Positions 10,569 to 20,809 of a DNA stretch of 64,000 bases are shown in pieces. The notes below the pieces were generated by a model that worked only from the letters and a program-made list of their open reading frames with translations, was not told where the DNA came from and did not search any database. The stretch lies in contig JBQMRX010000001.1 in the NCBI GenBank assembly GCA_052174115.1, forward strand, positions 124,001-188,000, in the 5' to 3' direction. The position numbers and the translations under genes are program-made. The DNA is from Arsenophonus sp052174115. GTDB lineage: Bacteria; Pseudomonadota; Gammaproteobacteria; Enterobacterales; Enterobacteriaceae. How positions within the stretch are numbered: position 1 is the first letter of the stretch; every line of letters starts with the position of its first letter.

Positions 10569-12435
10569 TATTAACAAATGAGTAATGTTTATCATTTATT
10601 ATATTTTAATCTAATTAACTAATAAGCTCATATAATCATATTGTTTTTATTTAAAAATATTTTATTATAATATATTTATTATTTAATATAAGATTTATTA
10701 TTTTTTTTAATGGACTGATTAAAATTTAATTTTTGTATAAAAAATCTTAAAAAATAATATTCTTATACTATAATACAATTATATTTTTATTTAGAGAAGA
10801 GTGTATTCATATATAAATATTAATATATTAACAAGTTAAAGTTTATTTTAAAAAAAATTAATTAGTTAATTATAATATATAAAAATATTTTTATTAAAAA
10901 TTACTAATGTTTTAATCTTATCAAAATATAAAAAAATATATTATATGATATTTCGATAAATGTTCAAACAATAATTATATCATGGAATTTAATATAGTAT
11001 TAATAAGTTAATCGATAACATATATATTTTTATTATTTTTTATAGACACCAAAAGAATCTTTAAAGAATTTTACTGTTTTTATATTTTTAATTTGTTCAT
11101 TGAACTGAACAAATTAAAAATTAATATAAAGTCATATTTCTATGTATTGATTAATTAAATAAGGTATTTTTATTTCTTTATCTTATTATTAATTATATTT
11201 AATTAATTAATTATATCAATAAGATTGCATAATAAATTTTATAGTAAAATATTTAATTATTAAAACTATAAAATTTATAAAGATTTTTAATAAAATATCT
11301 TTTTCATTACTTTATTTTATAAATCTTTATTAAAAATAAATGATTAATAATTAATATAAAAATAAATTATTTTTATTAAAAATTTTAGTATAAATCATAA
11401 ATATAAAAATAATTTAATTTTTAAAGATTGAAAATATTAAAAATTTAATATATACTATTATAATATTTAAAGTATATAAGATATATTTTATTAACCTTAA
11501 TAAAAAATTTTTAGTTAAATAAATATTATTTTTTAATATCGTTTATAACTTTACAATAATAGTAATTTTTAATCTATTTAATAAAATAAATTATAAGCTT
11601 AATAATGCATTAATTATTAAATATAGAAAGGTAAATATTAATTTTAATAATTAATACCTTTAAATTACAAAAACTTTTGAAATTAATTTTATTATATATT
11701 AAAAAATATAATAGAAATAATAAATTAAAATATTTTTCTATAATCATATAAAATTTATTATAAAATTATAAAAATAACAATAATGCAAATATAGTATAAA
11801 ATACTTTATTAAATAAATATTTATTATCTTTATTTAAATATAAATAAAATAAATAGATTTTATATTAATTTATCTTTAAATCAAATAATGTTTAATTTTT
11901 AATATTACTAAAATTTATTATTTTAATAATTAAATTATATTTAAAATTTCACGTTATTTTATGAGTAATTATTTAATTAAAAACAATAAAAATATTTAAA
12001 TATCTCTCTTAGAGAAGAATATAAAATATTATATTTATAAAAATTTTTAATTTATTTTTTTAAATTTTAAATAATAAACGAATAAATTTCGATTTTTTAC
12101 AACCTAGAATTTTTAATAAAAATATTAAAATTCTTTTATTTCTAAAAAATTTTAATAATTAAATAGATAACTATATCTTTTAAGAATATAAATAAATTTT
12201 TAGATATTTAAAATATGTATAACTTTATACTTATGAAGTTATTATTCAATAAATATTAAAAAAATTAATCTACATAATATATAAAAGCATTTTATTATTA
12301 ACAATAAAATTAATTAACTTTTTATAACTAGTTAATTAATTATCAATAATTATTATAGAACTAATTAATTATTATTTATATAAATATAAATTACTATCAC
12401 TGTATAAATATATAAAAATTAAGATAACAATAACT
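10569..12435. other. Gene-free tract between purB and purN
   Basis: About 1.9 kb of A/T sequence between the convergent ends of purB and purN. In E. coli phoPQ follows purB and ppk/ppx follow purN; none could be recognised. The only clear structure is a perfect hairpin at 11085-11120. Confidence 0.6.
11085..11120. repeat. Perfect inverted repeat (15-bp arms, 6-nt loop)
   Basis: Bases 11085-11099 pair perfectly with 11106-11120 around the loop TTGAAC. The stem has G/C pairs near the loop, with T-runs on its 5' side and A-runs on its 3' side. That is the reverse of a rho-independent terminator, and the nearest gene end is 500 bp away. Confidence 0.7.
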
Positions 12436-13098
12436 TTACTTAATTAAAGAAAATATTAATTCTTCATTAAAATAACCACATTCAGGTAATTTAGAATTAT
12501 TTATAAAAATTGAATTATTAATTGTAGTTACTTGACAATTAAGTAACCACTTAATAACTAGTGGATAAATACGATGCTCTTGTATTTGAACCCTCGAAAT
12601 AATATCCTGTAATTTATCTTTAGAAAAAATAGGTACTTTAACTTGTAAGATAATCGGGCCAGCATCTACTTTTTCGGTAACAAAATGAATTGAAGTTCCG
12701 TGCTCTTTATCACCACTTTCCATTACTTTACGATAAGTATTTAATCCAGGATATTTAGGTAATAAAGAAGGATGAATATTAATTATTTTTCCTAAATAAT
12801 GATTAATAAAACATGACGTGAGAATACGCATATAACCAGCTAACACAATTAAATTTGGTTGATATTTTTCTATCTTAGTTATTAATGAAGCATCATAAGC
12901 GTAGTTATTTGGATAATCTTCTTTTTTCATTACGACAGTTGAAATACTAGCTTGTTTAGCTCGTTCTAAACCATAAGCAATCGGGTTATCCGTAAAAACT
13001 GCACTAATTTTTATTGCAATGTTTTTTTTTTGATAAGCATTGATAATAGCTTGTAAATTTCCACCATTACCAGAAATTAATACTACTATATTTTTCAT
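12436..13098 (-). CDS. purN: Phosphoribosylglycinamide formyltransferase (GAR transformylase)
   Basis: It transfers a formyl group from 10-formyl-tetrahydrofolate to GAR, the third step of purine synthesis. The 220-residue product (E. coli 212) has the N-terminal LISGNGGNLQAI phosphate-binding loop, the active-site block INIHPSLLPKYPG with the catalytic Asn and His, and VDAGPIILQ containing the catalytic Asp. The start ATG overlaps the purM stop in an ATGA arrangement, so the two are translationally coupled as in E. coli. The last 25 or so residues diverge and are rich in Asn and Ile, as expected from drift at a tolerant end. The enzyme needs folate cofactors, notable because pabC is a fossil in this window. 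Confidence 0.97.
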   Translation of the reverse strand: MKNIVVLISGNGGNLQAIINAYQKKNIAIKISAVFTDNPIAYGLERAKQASISTVVMKKEDYPNNYAYDASLITKIEKYQPNLIVLAGYMRILTSCFINHYLGKIINIHPSLLPKYPGLNTYRKVMESGDKEHGTSIHFVTEKVDAGPIILQVKVPIFSKDKLQDIISRVQIQEHRIYPLVIKWLLNCQVTTINNSIFINNSKLPECGYFNEELIFSLIK

Positions 13099-14138
13099 TT
13101 GCTAATCATCACTTTTGGTTCATTTTCGTTAATTTCAACAATTTTACCAATTTTCCAAGCTTTTTCACCTAATTGATTAAGCAATTGTAATGCGTCATAA
13201 ACTTCTTCAATTGGTAAAATTATTACCATACCAACACCACAATTAAAAGTATGATACATTTCACTGATTGTTAGATCAGCTGTTTGTTGTAACCAGTTAA
13301 ATATTGATGGCCACTGCCAACTTGTAGTATCAATCATAGCTTGGATATTTCCAGGTAAGATACGCGGAATATTTTCTAAAAAACCACCACCTGTTATATG
13401 AACAATTCCATGAATATCCTGTTTTTCAATTAACGTTAAAATATTTTTAACATAAATACGCGTCGGGATTAATAAATGATCTGCCAGTGATTTATTTTCT
13501 AATTGCATAATAGTTGGATTTATTTTATTGATCTCTATAATTTTTCTAATTAATGAATAACCATTAGAATGAAGACCACTAGAACCTAGAGCAATTATAC
13601 CATCACCAACTTTAATATTTCTACCATAAATAATTTTTGTTTTTTCGACTACACCAACACAAAAACCTACTATATCATAATCTTCTCCATGATAAATACT
13701 TGGCATTTCTGCTGTTTCTCCACCAATCAATGCACAACCTGACTGTTTACACCCCATTGCAATGCTTTTTAATACGTTAGTGGCTGTCTCAATTTCTAAT
13801 TTACTAGTTGCATAATAATCTAGAAAAAATAATGGTTCAGCACCTTGAACAATGATATCATTAACACACATAGCAACTAAATCAATACCAATTGTATCAT
13901 GGCATTTTAAATCGATTGCTAACCGAAGCTTTGTTCCGACGCCATCTGTACTTGAAATTAATATTGGCTCACGATATTTTTGTGGTAAAGAACATAATGC
14001 AGCAAATCCACCTAAATCTCCAATTACTTCTTGGCGATATGTTTTTTTTACTATATTTTTAATACGTTTAATAAATCTATTACCTATATAAATATTAACA
14101 CCAGCATCTTTATAACTAAAAGAAATTTTATTTATCAC
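13095..14138 (-). CDS. purM: Phosphoribosylformylglycinamidine cyclo-ligase (AIR synthetase)
   Basis: It closes the imidazole ring of AIR using ATP, the fifth step of purine synthesis. The product is 347 residues against 345 in E. coli. Visible blocks are FSYKDAGVNI, GGFAALCSLP, the ATP-grasping STDGVGTKLRLA, DLVAMCVNDIIVQGAEPLFF, GCALIGGETAEMP, GLHSNGYSLIR and HITGGGFLENIPR. It is the first gene of a purM-purN pair that overlaps by four bases. Upstream, where E. coli has upp-uraA, nothing is recognisable. The ATG is set by homology; no strong ribosome-binding site is seen. It appears intact. Confidence 0.98.
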   Translation of the reverse strand: MINKISFSYKDAGVNIYIGNRFIKRIKNIVKKTYRQEVIGDLGGFAALCSLPQKYREPILISSTDGVGTKLRLAIDLKCHDTIGIDLVAMCVNDIIVQGAEPLFFLDYYATSKLEIETATNVLKSIAMGCKQSGCALIGGETAEMPSIYHGEDYDIVGFCVGVVEKTKIIYGRNIKVGDGIIALGSSGLHSNGYSLIRKIIEINKINPTIMQLENKSLADHLLIPTRIYVKNILTLIEKQDIHGIVHITGGGFLENIPRILPGNIQAMIDTTSWQWPSIFNWLQQTADLTISEMYHTFNCGVGMVIILPIEEVYDALQLLNQLGEKAWKIGKIVEINENEPKVMISK

Positions 14139-16009
14139 AACTAACTCACAAGGCTATTAATTTTAATAAAACAAATGAAATTAAAAAAATAATTTTACTA
14201 GAAAAAGTGAATGTTTACAAAATATTTATATTTTTTAAAGATTAAAATAATAATTAACAAAAATTAATTATATATAAATAAAATTTAATCTATCAGAACA
14301 ATAGATTAATAAATTATTAAAATTTAATAATTTATTTTTAAATTATTATTGTTATATAAGTAGTATAATAAAAATTATTGAAATTAAATACTTATTAATT
14401 AAGTACTATTCAAAATTTATTGTAAAATAAAATATTAATATTAAATATTTTTTTAAATTTTCTTTATCACAGAGTTTCTTTTAATTTAAGAAATAATAAA
14501 AACATTATAAGTAGAGATTATTTCAATAAAATAGTGATATTATTTAATCAAATATTTAAAAAAAAATTAAAAATATTATTATATATATTTACATATTAAA
14601 TTTATATAATAATGACTAAACTATGAAAATATATTTTAATAAAAATATAAATATTTTAGTTTTTATTATGATAAAAAATTAGAGTTTGTTTATATTTCAA
14701 AAATTAACTTTAAATATTAATAAAAATATATATTATTAGTTGATAATGTAATATTAGTAATAATTAATTTACTAATTATCATGATTAATTTACTTAAATA
14801 ACTAAAATTTTACGTTAGAAAAATATTAGTACTAATTTTTATATAAAAATATTTAATTTATTTAAAACTACTTATTTTAAAAAATAATTTTATATTATAT
14901 CTATTTATAATTATCCAAATGAAAATAATTATTTTATTTTACTTTAAATATTAAGAATAATAATTCTTTATAATAAACAATATAATATTCTTCAATTTAT
15001 TTTTATTAATTATTATAATTAATAAAAATAAAATTATTTCTAAATATTAATTTTATTAATTTTATAAATTATTATTTGAATTTAATTGATTAATTTTAAT
15101 ATATTTTCATTCTATTTTTATTTAATTAATACTTTAATTTTCAATATTTTATATAATTTGACTTTAATATTTTATATTATTAGTTTTTTGATAAAAAAAT
15201 AAATTCTTTATTTACTAATTAATATTATATTTAAAATTATAATTATGATATTATTTATATTATAAAATAAAAAATGATAAAATTAATTTTTAGAACTTCA
15301 ATAGGTTAATATTTCATCATTATATTTTTAAATAAAAAATTACATTTATTCATTAATTTTATCTTATATTTATATTATATAGATTAATAAATAAGAAATT
15401 AATTCTTTATTTAGTAAAAAGTAAATTTACAATATTATCAATTTATTTTATTTTTATTAATAGTGTTATAAAAAATAATATAGAAATATAATTAATTATC
15501 ATTTTTAGTATCATCTTAATCATAATAAGATATATTTTATTTAATAGTTAATATATTTATTTTTAATAAACTTAATATTAAATAAATTACTCTCAATATC
15601 TATATAAATAGATCTTATTAAAAATATTAAGATTATATATTTATTAAAATAATAATTAATATAATTAATAATATTATATCTATAAATTATCAATCATAAA
15701 TATATACCTTTAACTCTTATATTTATTATAATAATAAGTGACATCAAAAAATATTAATTTTTTTTAAATTTAATATTAAATATGATTTTATTAATTTTAT
15801 TAATAACCTATTTAGCTGCTAAATAATATGATAATAAATACATTATTATTTTTATTCTATAAATAAATTTATATTTATTAAATAATATTCTATTTATAAT
15901 AAATTTTATATTTAAAGATATATTTTAGCTATTCATATAATAATAATTATAATTAAAATTATTATGCACTTATAAATGAAAAATTATTTAATAAGTGAAG
16001 AAATAATTT
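14139..16009. other. Gene-free tract upstream of purM
   Basis: Nearly 1.9 kb of A/T sequence. By E. coli order, upp, uraA, hda, bepA and perM lie between purM and bcp; none is recognisable. The purM promoter must be near 14140-14300 but cannot be picked with confidence. Confidence 0.6.
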
Positions 16010-16058
16010 TTAATTGTTAATTGCCACTTAAATATACATAAGAGCAATTAACAATTAA
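16010..16058 (-). terminator. Hairpin just downstream of bcp, possible terminator
   Basis: A perfect 15-bp stem (16010-16024 with 16044-16058) encloses a 19-nt loop and begins 6 nt after the bcp stop. It contains several G/C pairs. The minus-strand 3' flank is A/T mixed rather than a clean U-run, so it may act as an mRNA 3' end stabiliser more than a classical terminator. Confidence 0.5.
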
Positions 16059-16064
16059 TTTTAA

Positions 16065-16535
16065 TTATAAATGTGTATTAAGGTAATTTAATATAATTTT
16101 GTGATGATCAGTTATTTTAAATGTGTCAAAAACATATTTAATATCACCTTTTTTATTAATCAAAAAACTAACACGATGAATACCATCAAAAGTTTTTCCC
16201 ATAAATTGTTTTTTTCCCCATACCCCAAATTTTTCAGCAACCTCATGTTTATAATCAGATAGTAATGTAAAATTAAGCATCTCTTTTTCAGTAAAACATA
16301 ATAATTTTTCTGGTTTATCAGTACTTACGCCAAAAACTTGAACATTCATTTGTTCTAATTTATGCATCTCATCGCGTAATCGACAAGCTTGTATTGTACA
16401 ACCTGGAGTCATTGCTTTTGGATAAAAATAAATTAAAACTTGTTGACCAAGATAATCAGATAAATTAATCATTTCACTATTTTGGTCAGGAAGACTAAAT
16501 TGAGGTGCTTTATCACCTGGTTTTAATGGACTCAT
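16065..16535 (-). CDS. bcp: Thiol peroxidase Bcp (AhpC/TSA peroxiredoxin)
   Basis: A cytoplasmic peroxiredoxin that reduces H2O2 and organic peroxides with thioredoxin as donor. The 156-residue product matches E. coli length. The peroxidatic Cys46 lies in AMTPGCTIQAC and the resolving Cys51 follows five residues later, the atypical two-cysteine layout of this family. Other blocks are PGDKAPQFSLPD, GVSTDKPEKL, FGVWGKKQFMGKT and GIHRVSFLI. A strong GGAG lies about 9 nt upstream of the ATG. It is divergent from dapA; gcvR, which precedes bcp in E. coli, is missing. A hairpin follows the stop codon. It looks functional. Confidence 0.97.
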   Translation of the reverse strand: MSPLKPGDKAPQFSLPDQNSEMINLSDYLGQQVLIYFYPKAMTPGCTIQACRLRDEMHKLEQMNVQVFGVSTDKPEKLLCFTEKEMLNFTLLSDYKHEVAEKFGVWGKKQFMGKTFDGIHRVSFLINKKGDIKYVFDTFKITDHHKIILNYLNTHL

Positions 16536-17271
16536 AGATCTTTCTCCGTTTAATCTTATATGTTATTATGATTTATTTATAATATTAATTGTATCTTCAG
16601 TGTTTAATTTTATGTATAATTTTTTATTTAAATCTATTTTTAAAATTTATTTATTACAATCAATAAAATTTTAGATATTTATTCGAAATTAAATTCTAAG
16701 TTATTCATCATATTTCTCTATAGTTAAATATATTTTTAATATAACCTATAGAGTTAAATTTAAAAATCATAACTAATAAATAATTAAGTAAATTATTTAA
16801 CTATTATTTAATTATTTTTAATTTTAAATTAATAATTAATTAAATAATAATATTAATAATATCCTGATGATCTGTAAAAAATGTAATAATTGTTAAACAT
16901 TACCATTAGTAATATATAAAAATTATTTTTATATATTTTAATATTTTAAATATTTTATGATTTTTTATAAAAAGCAGTTTTATGTTTTCAAGTTAAAATA
17001 TATTAATATAATACGTTTATATATTAAGAGTTAGATGATATTTAATAAAACTAAATAGTAATTTTATACGTTTATTAATTTTAAAAAATTATCTTATAAA
17101 ATAGAAATAAAATTTAATAAAAATAAACTTAAATAATAATTTTAGTAATCATGATTTATTTTTCTTTAAATAATATAATTATTAATAAATTATATTAAAT
17201 TTTCTATATGAAAAGATTTTTTATTTATATCAAAAGTATTATAATTTAAATCTCTTATTTAGGAGAAATTT
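16536..17271. other. bcp-dapA divergent intergenic tract, site of the lost gcvR
   Basis: About 740 bp of A/T sequence between divergent genes. gcvR should lie here by conserved order, but no GcvR-like translation was recognised. It must hold the bcp and dapA promoters. Confidence 0.55.
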
Positions 17272-18198
17272 ATGGTTAACAATTCCATTAAATATCAAAA
17301 TTTTTTACGTGGAAGTATTGTTGCAATTATTACTCCAATGGATTTAAAAGGAAAAATAGATAAACCTAGCTTAAAAAATTTAATTGATTATCATGTTAAC
17401 AATGAAACAACTGCTATTGTATCTGTTAGTACAACAGGAGAATCAGCTACACTTAATGATAGTGAACACTTAGATATAGTATTAACTACATTAGAGTATG
17501 CTGATGGTAGAATTCCGATTATTGCAGGGACTGGTGCAAATGCAACAAAAAAAGCTATTACAATAACTAAATCTTTAGAAAAAACAGGTATTGTTGGTTG
17601 TTTATCAATAACACCTTACTGTAATAAACCATCACAAGAAGGGCTCTATCAGCACTTTAAAACTATCGCCGAACAGACGTATTTACCACAAATCTTATAT
17701 AATGTTCCTTTGCGTACTGGATGTGACTTATTACCAGAGACAGTCGCTAGATTATCAAAATTAGATAATATTGTTGCCATTAAAGAAGCTAGTGGTGATT
17801 TAAGTCGTGTTAATAAAATTTATAGACTAATTAATAAAAAAAATTTTTTTTTACTTAGTGGAGATGATACAACTGCATTAGATTTTATGCAATTAGGCGG
17901 TCAAGGTGTAATTTCTGTAACAGCTAATATTGCTGCTAAATTAATGACTAAAATATGTAATTTAGCATTAGAAAAAAAATATATCGAGGCATATAAATTA
18001 AATTATCAACTAAATGAATTACATCATCAATTATTTATCGAACCCAATCCAATTCCAGTTAAATGGGCTTGTTATCAGTTAGGACTTATTAAGTCTGATA
18101 CACTAAGATTACCGATGACACCATTAACTTTAGCAGGTCAGATAGGTGTACAAAATGCGTTAAAAATTGCTAATTTACAAAAATTTATAGAAATTTAA
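17272..18198 (+). CDS. dapA: 4-hydroxy-tetrahydrodipicolinate synthase DapA, with an altered catalytic triad
   Basis: It condenses pyruvate with aspartate semialdehyde, the first committed step to diaminopimelate and lysine. The 308-residue product has about 10 extra N-terminal residues relative to E. coli (292), and the start is fixed by an AGGAG 7 nt upstream. The Schiff-base lysine in VAIKEASGD, the Thr of STTGESAT (T54, E. coli T44), the Tyr of ILYNVP (E. coli Y133) and the RTGCD arginine are all present. The second Tyr of the TPYYNRPSQEG motif, E. coli Y107 and part of the Thr-Tyr-Tyr proton relay, is Cys117 here (codon TGT, motif TPYCNKPSQEG). The frame is otherwise undamaged. A bamC fossil follows directly, its ATG overlapping this stop. 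Confidence 0.96.
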   Translation: MVNNSIKYQNFLRGSIVAIITPMDLKGKIDKPSLKNLIDYHVNNETTAIVSVSTTGESATLNDSEHLDIVLTTLEYADGRIPIIAGTGANATKKAITITKSLEKTGIVGCLSITPYCNKPSQEGLYQHFKTIAEQTYLPQILYNVPLRTGCDLLPETVARLSKLDNIVAIKEASGDLSRVNKIYRLINKKNFFLLSGDDTTALDFMQLGGQGVISVTANIAAKLMTKICNLALEKKYIEAYKLNYQLNELHHQLFIEPNPIPVKWACYQLGLIKSDTLRLPMTPLTLAGQIGVQNALKIANLQKFIEI

Positions 18199-18840
18199 TG
18201 ATAAAATTATTTAATAAGTTAAAATTTAGTAACCTTAAAGAATTATTTTTTATTATATTTTTAACTGCTTGTATTGATAATTAATACTGTAAGCGTCAAA
18301 TTACTAATAATGAGTTATATTTAAATATGCCATTATTAAAAATTTGATTTATTCTTAAAATATTTTATTACTATTACGAAATATTGAATATAATATTTTA
18401 TCAATTAATCAAAATGATACTATAAGTAAAGCATTAGATATTTGTTCACAAATTCAAATATTTTTATTTCTTATTAACACCTATTCATATAATAATTTAA
18501 CATAAAGTCGCTTATTTTTAAATAATACTGTTAAAAGTAATACTATTTAAGAAAAAATAATATTATTTTGCAATAAAAAATAATTAAAATTAAATACAAA
18601 AATAATTCTGATCATTCCTTAATTAAAGATTGAATTACTTAATCGGAAGAAGATAAAAGTGTTTTTTATAAACTCGACAGAAAGTTTATCTAAATTCATA
18701 AAATAATTAAATAATTATTATAATAATTAATAAAGGTCTAAAATATTATAAAAAATACAACTAATACAACAAAAATATAACGTTAATATTTTAACATTAA
18801 ATGAAATAATTAATTTAATAAATAAAACTATAAAATAATA
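18198..18840 (+). pseudogene. bamC: Fossil of outer-membrane assembly lipoprotein BamC
   Basis: The old ATG overlaps the dapA stop, as expected for the E. coli order dapA-bamC-purC. The first 28 codons are open and still encode a lipoprotein signal ending in FLTAC. After a TAA at codon 29 the same frame reads YCKRQITNNELYL, matching E. coli YKRQVSGDEAYL. Further on, ISKALDICSQIQ matches VGKALDIRPPAQ, and near 18630-18690 SEEDKSVFYKLD resembles the DEDEQYRGRY region, with several stops and frame changes between. BamC is a non-essential member of the BAM complex. The approximate 3' limit is inferred from a weak match near 18770-18840. Confidence 0.85.
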
Positions 18841-19272
18841 AAATTAATTTTAATTATGATTTTTAAAATATTATATACTTATTTAACAAAATTAATTAAT
18901 TTTGTTTATAATAACATAAATAATAATTTACAAATAATTAGTGTTTATTGCTTAATAATAAAAAAGGTAATAGTAATTTGCAAATTTTAATATTAAATAA
19001 TTGAAATAATATAAAATTTATTATAATAAAAATAGATAAAAATTAATATAAAAATAAAATAAAAAAGATTATAGAATTTAAAAATAGAATTTAATAAAAT
19101 TAATAACAATTAATTAATAAAAATTATTTATTATTATTATTAATAAAATAATTTATAATTATAATATAAATAATACATAATTTGTAAAGATTATTCACTA
19201 AAAATAATTTTTATTATAATTAAATATTTCATTTAATTTTTATTAAAACTATTAACTTTTTGAGTAAATGAC
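18841..19272. other. Gap between the bamC fossil and purC
   Basis: About 430 bp of A/T sequence. It may include the last, unrecognisable bases of bamC and must contain the purC promoter. Nothing else is visible. Confidence 0.5.
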
Positions 19273-19986
19273 ATGCAAAAACAAACTAAATTATATGAAG
19301 GAAAAACAAAAACTGTATATTCTACAAATAATCCTAATTTATTGATATTAAAATTTCGTAATGATACATCTATGCTAAATGGAAAACATATAGAGAAGTT
19401 TGAACGTAAAGGAATGATAAATAATAAATTCAATTATTTTATTATGAAAAAACTAGAACAAAACAGTATTCCAACTCAAATAGAAAAATTACTGTCAGAT
19501 ACTGAATTATTAGTAAAAAAATTAATAATGATTCCAATTGAATGCGTTATTCGTAATCGAGCTGCTGGTTCTTTAGTTAAAAGACTTGGTATTAAAGAAG
19601 ACATCTGTCTTAATCCTCCTATTTTTGATTTATTTTTAAAAAATGATGCGCAGCATGACCCAATGATTAATGAGTCTTATTGTGAAACTTTTAATTTAAT
19701 TAATAAAGAAAATTTAAGTAAAATGAAAGAATTAAGTTATAAAATAAACAAAATATTAAATATGTTTTTTGATAAAGCAGAATTGATTCTTGTTGATTTT
19801 AAACTTGAATTTGGATTATTTAATGAAAAAATTATTTTAGGTGATGAATTTTCACCGGATACTAGTCGTTTTTGGGATAAAAAAACTAAAAATAAATTAG
19901 ATAAAGATCGTTTTCGACAAAATTTAGGAGGATTAACTGAAGCATATGAAGAGGTTGCTAAGCGTATAGGTGTTTATTTAGATTAA
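19273..19986 (+). CDS. purC: SAICAR synthetase
   Basis: It joins CAIR and aspartate using ATP to give SAICAR in purine synthesis; the next enzyme, PurB, is also in this window. The product is 237 residues, identical in length to E. coli. Landmarks are KLYEGKTKTVYS (nucleotide-binding loop), RKGMINNKFNYFIM, ECVIRNRAAGSLVKRLGI, NDAQHDPMINESYCE, LVDFKLEFG and LGDEFSPDTSRFWD with the metal-binding residues. The ATG at 19273 matches the E. coli start (MQKQ); only a weak GAG precedes it. It follows the eroded bamC and now stands alone. No damage seen. Confidence 0.98.
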   Translation: MQKQTKLYEGKTKTVYSTNNPNLLILKFRNDTSMLNGKHIEKFERKGMINNKFNYFIMKKLEQNSIPTQIEKLLSDTELLVKKLIMIPIECVIRNRAAGSLVKRLGIKEDICLNPPIFDLFLKNDAQHDPMINESYCETFNLINKENLSKMKELSYKINKILNMFFDKAELILVDFKLEFGLFNEKIILGDEFSPDTSRFWDKKTKNKLDKDRFRQNLGGLTEAYEEVAKRIGVYLD

Positions 19987-20809
19987 AAATTTTTATAAAA
20001 AATTAAATAAAATATAGATATTAAAATTAAATCTATCAATATAATTATTAACGATTATTATATTGACTATTAATAATTAAAATATTATAATGATATTCAT
20101 CATTTAAAAAGTTTCTAAAATAAATTCATTCATTATAATTTATAAATAAAAAATAAATAAATTTTATTTTAATGTAATTGAAAATGATTAATATTTTAAA
20201 TATTTATATATGAAAGAATATATATTCTATATTATAATCTTAATTATATTAATTAATTAAATTAAAATTTTAAGTAAAAATTATTTATTAAATAACATAA
20301 ATAAAAATTAAAAAAATCTTATTATATAATATTTTAAATATATTAAAATATAAGAATTTTTATTTATTATATATTTTTATATTTAAATTTATATAAGAGA
20401 AATAAACATAATAAATTATTAACAGAATAGAAAATATTATCTAATTATACAAAAATTAAAAATATAATATATTCTTATTATTTTTTAATGATATTTTTTA
20501 ATAAAATTATTGTTTTTAACAAAAGCATTAATTTAGTAATCTTTTTTAATTACTTATTAAGTATCGCTATAATTAATAATGAAATTAATATAATTATTAT
20601 TGATTTATCTGATAAATATTTTATTTATAAAAATATATTTTTATAAAAATCTTACTAAAATAATTAATTAATTATTAAAACAATATAAATTAATTAAAAA
20701 ATAAATATATGATTATTTAATATTAATAAATTATTTAATAATTAAATTACATTTGTTAAACAATGAGTTAAAATTTATTAAACATGAAAATCAGAGAAAT
20801 ATTTTTATT
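19987..20809. other. Gene-free tract downstream of purC
   Basis: About 820 bp of A/T sequence between purC and the 3' end of the ptrB fossil. No translation was recognised on either strand. Confidence 0.5.

Noticed and set aside
11085..11120. Palindrome considered as a bidirectional terminator for purB and purN.
   Set aside because: The T-runs lie on the 5' side and the A-runs on the 3' side, opposite to a terminator, and it is 0.5-1.3 kb from the gene ends.
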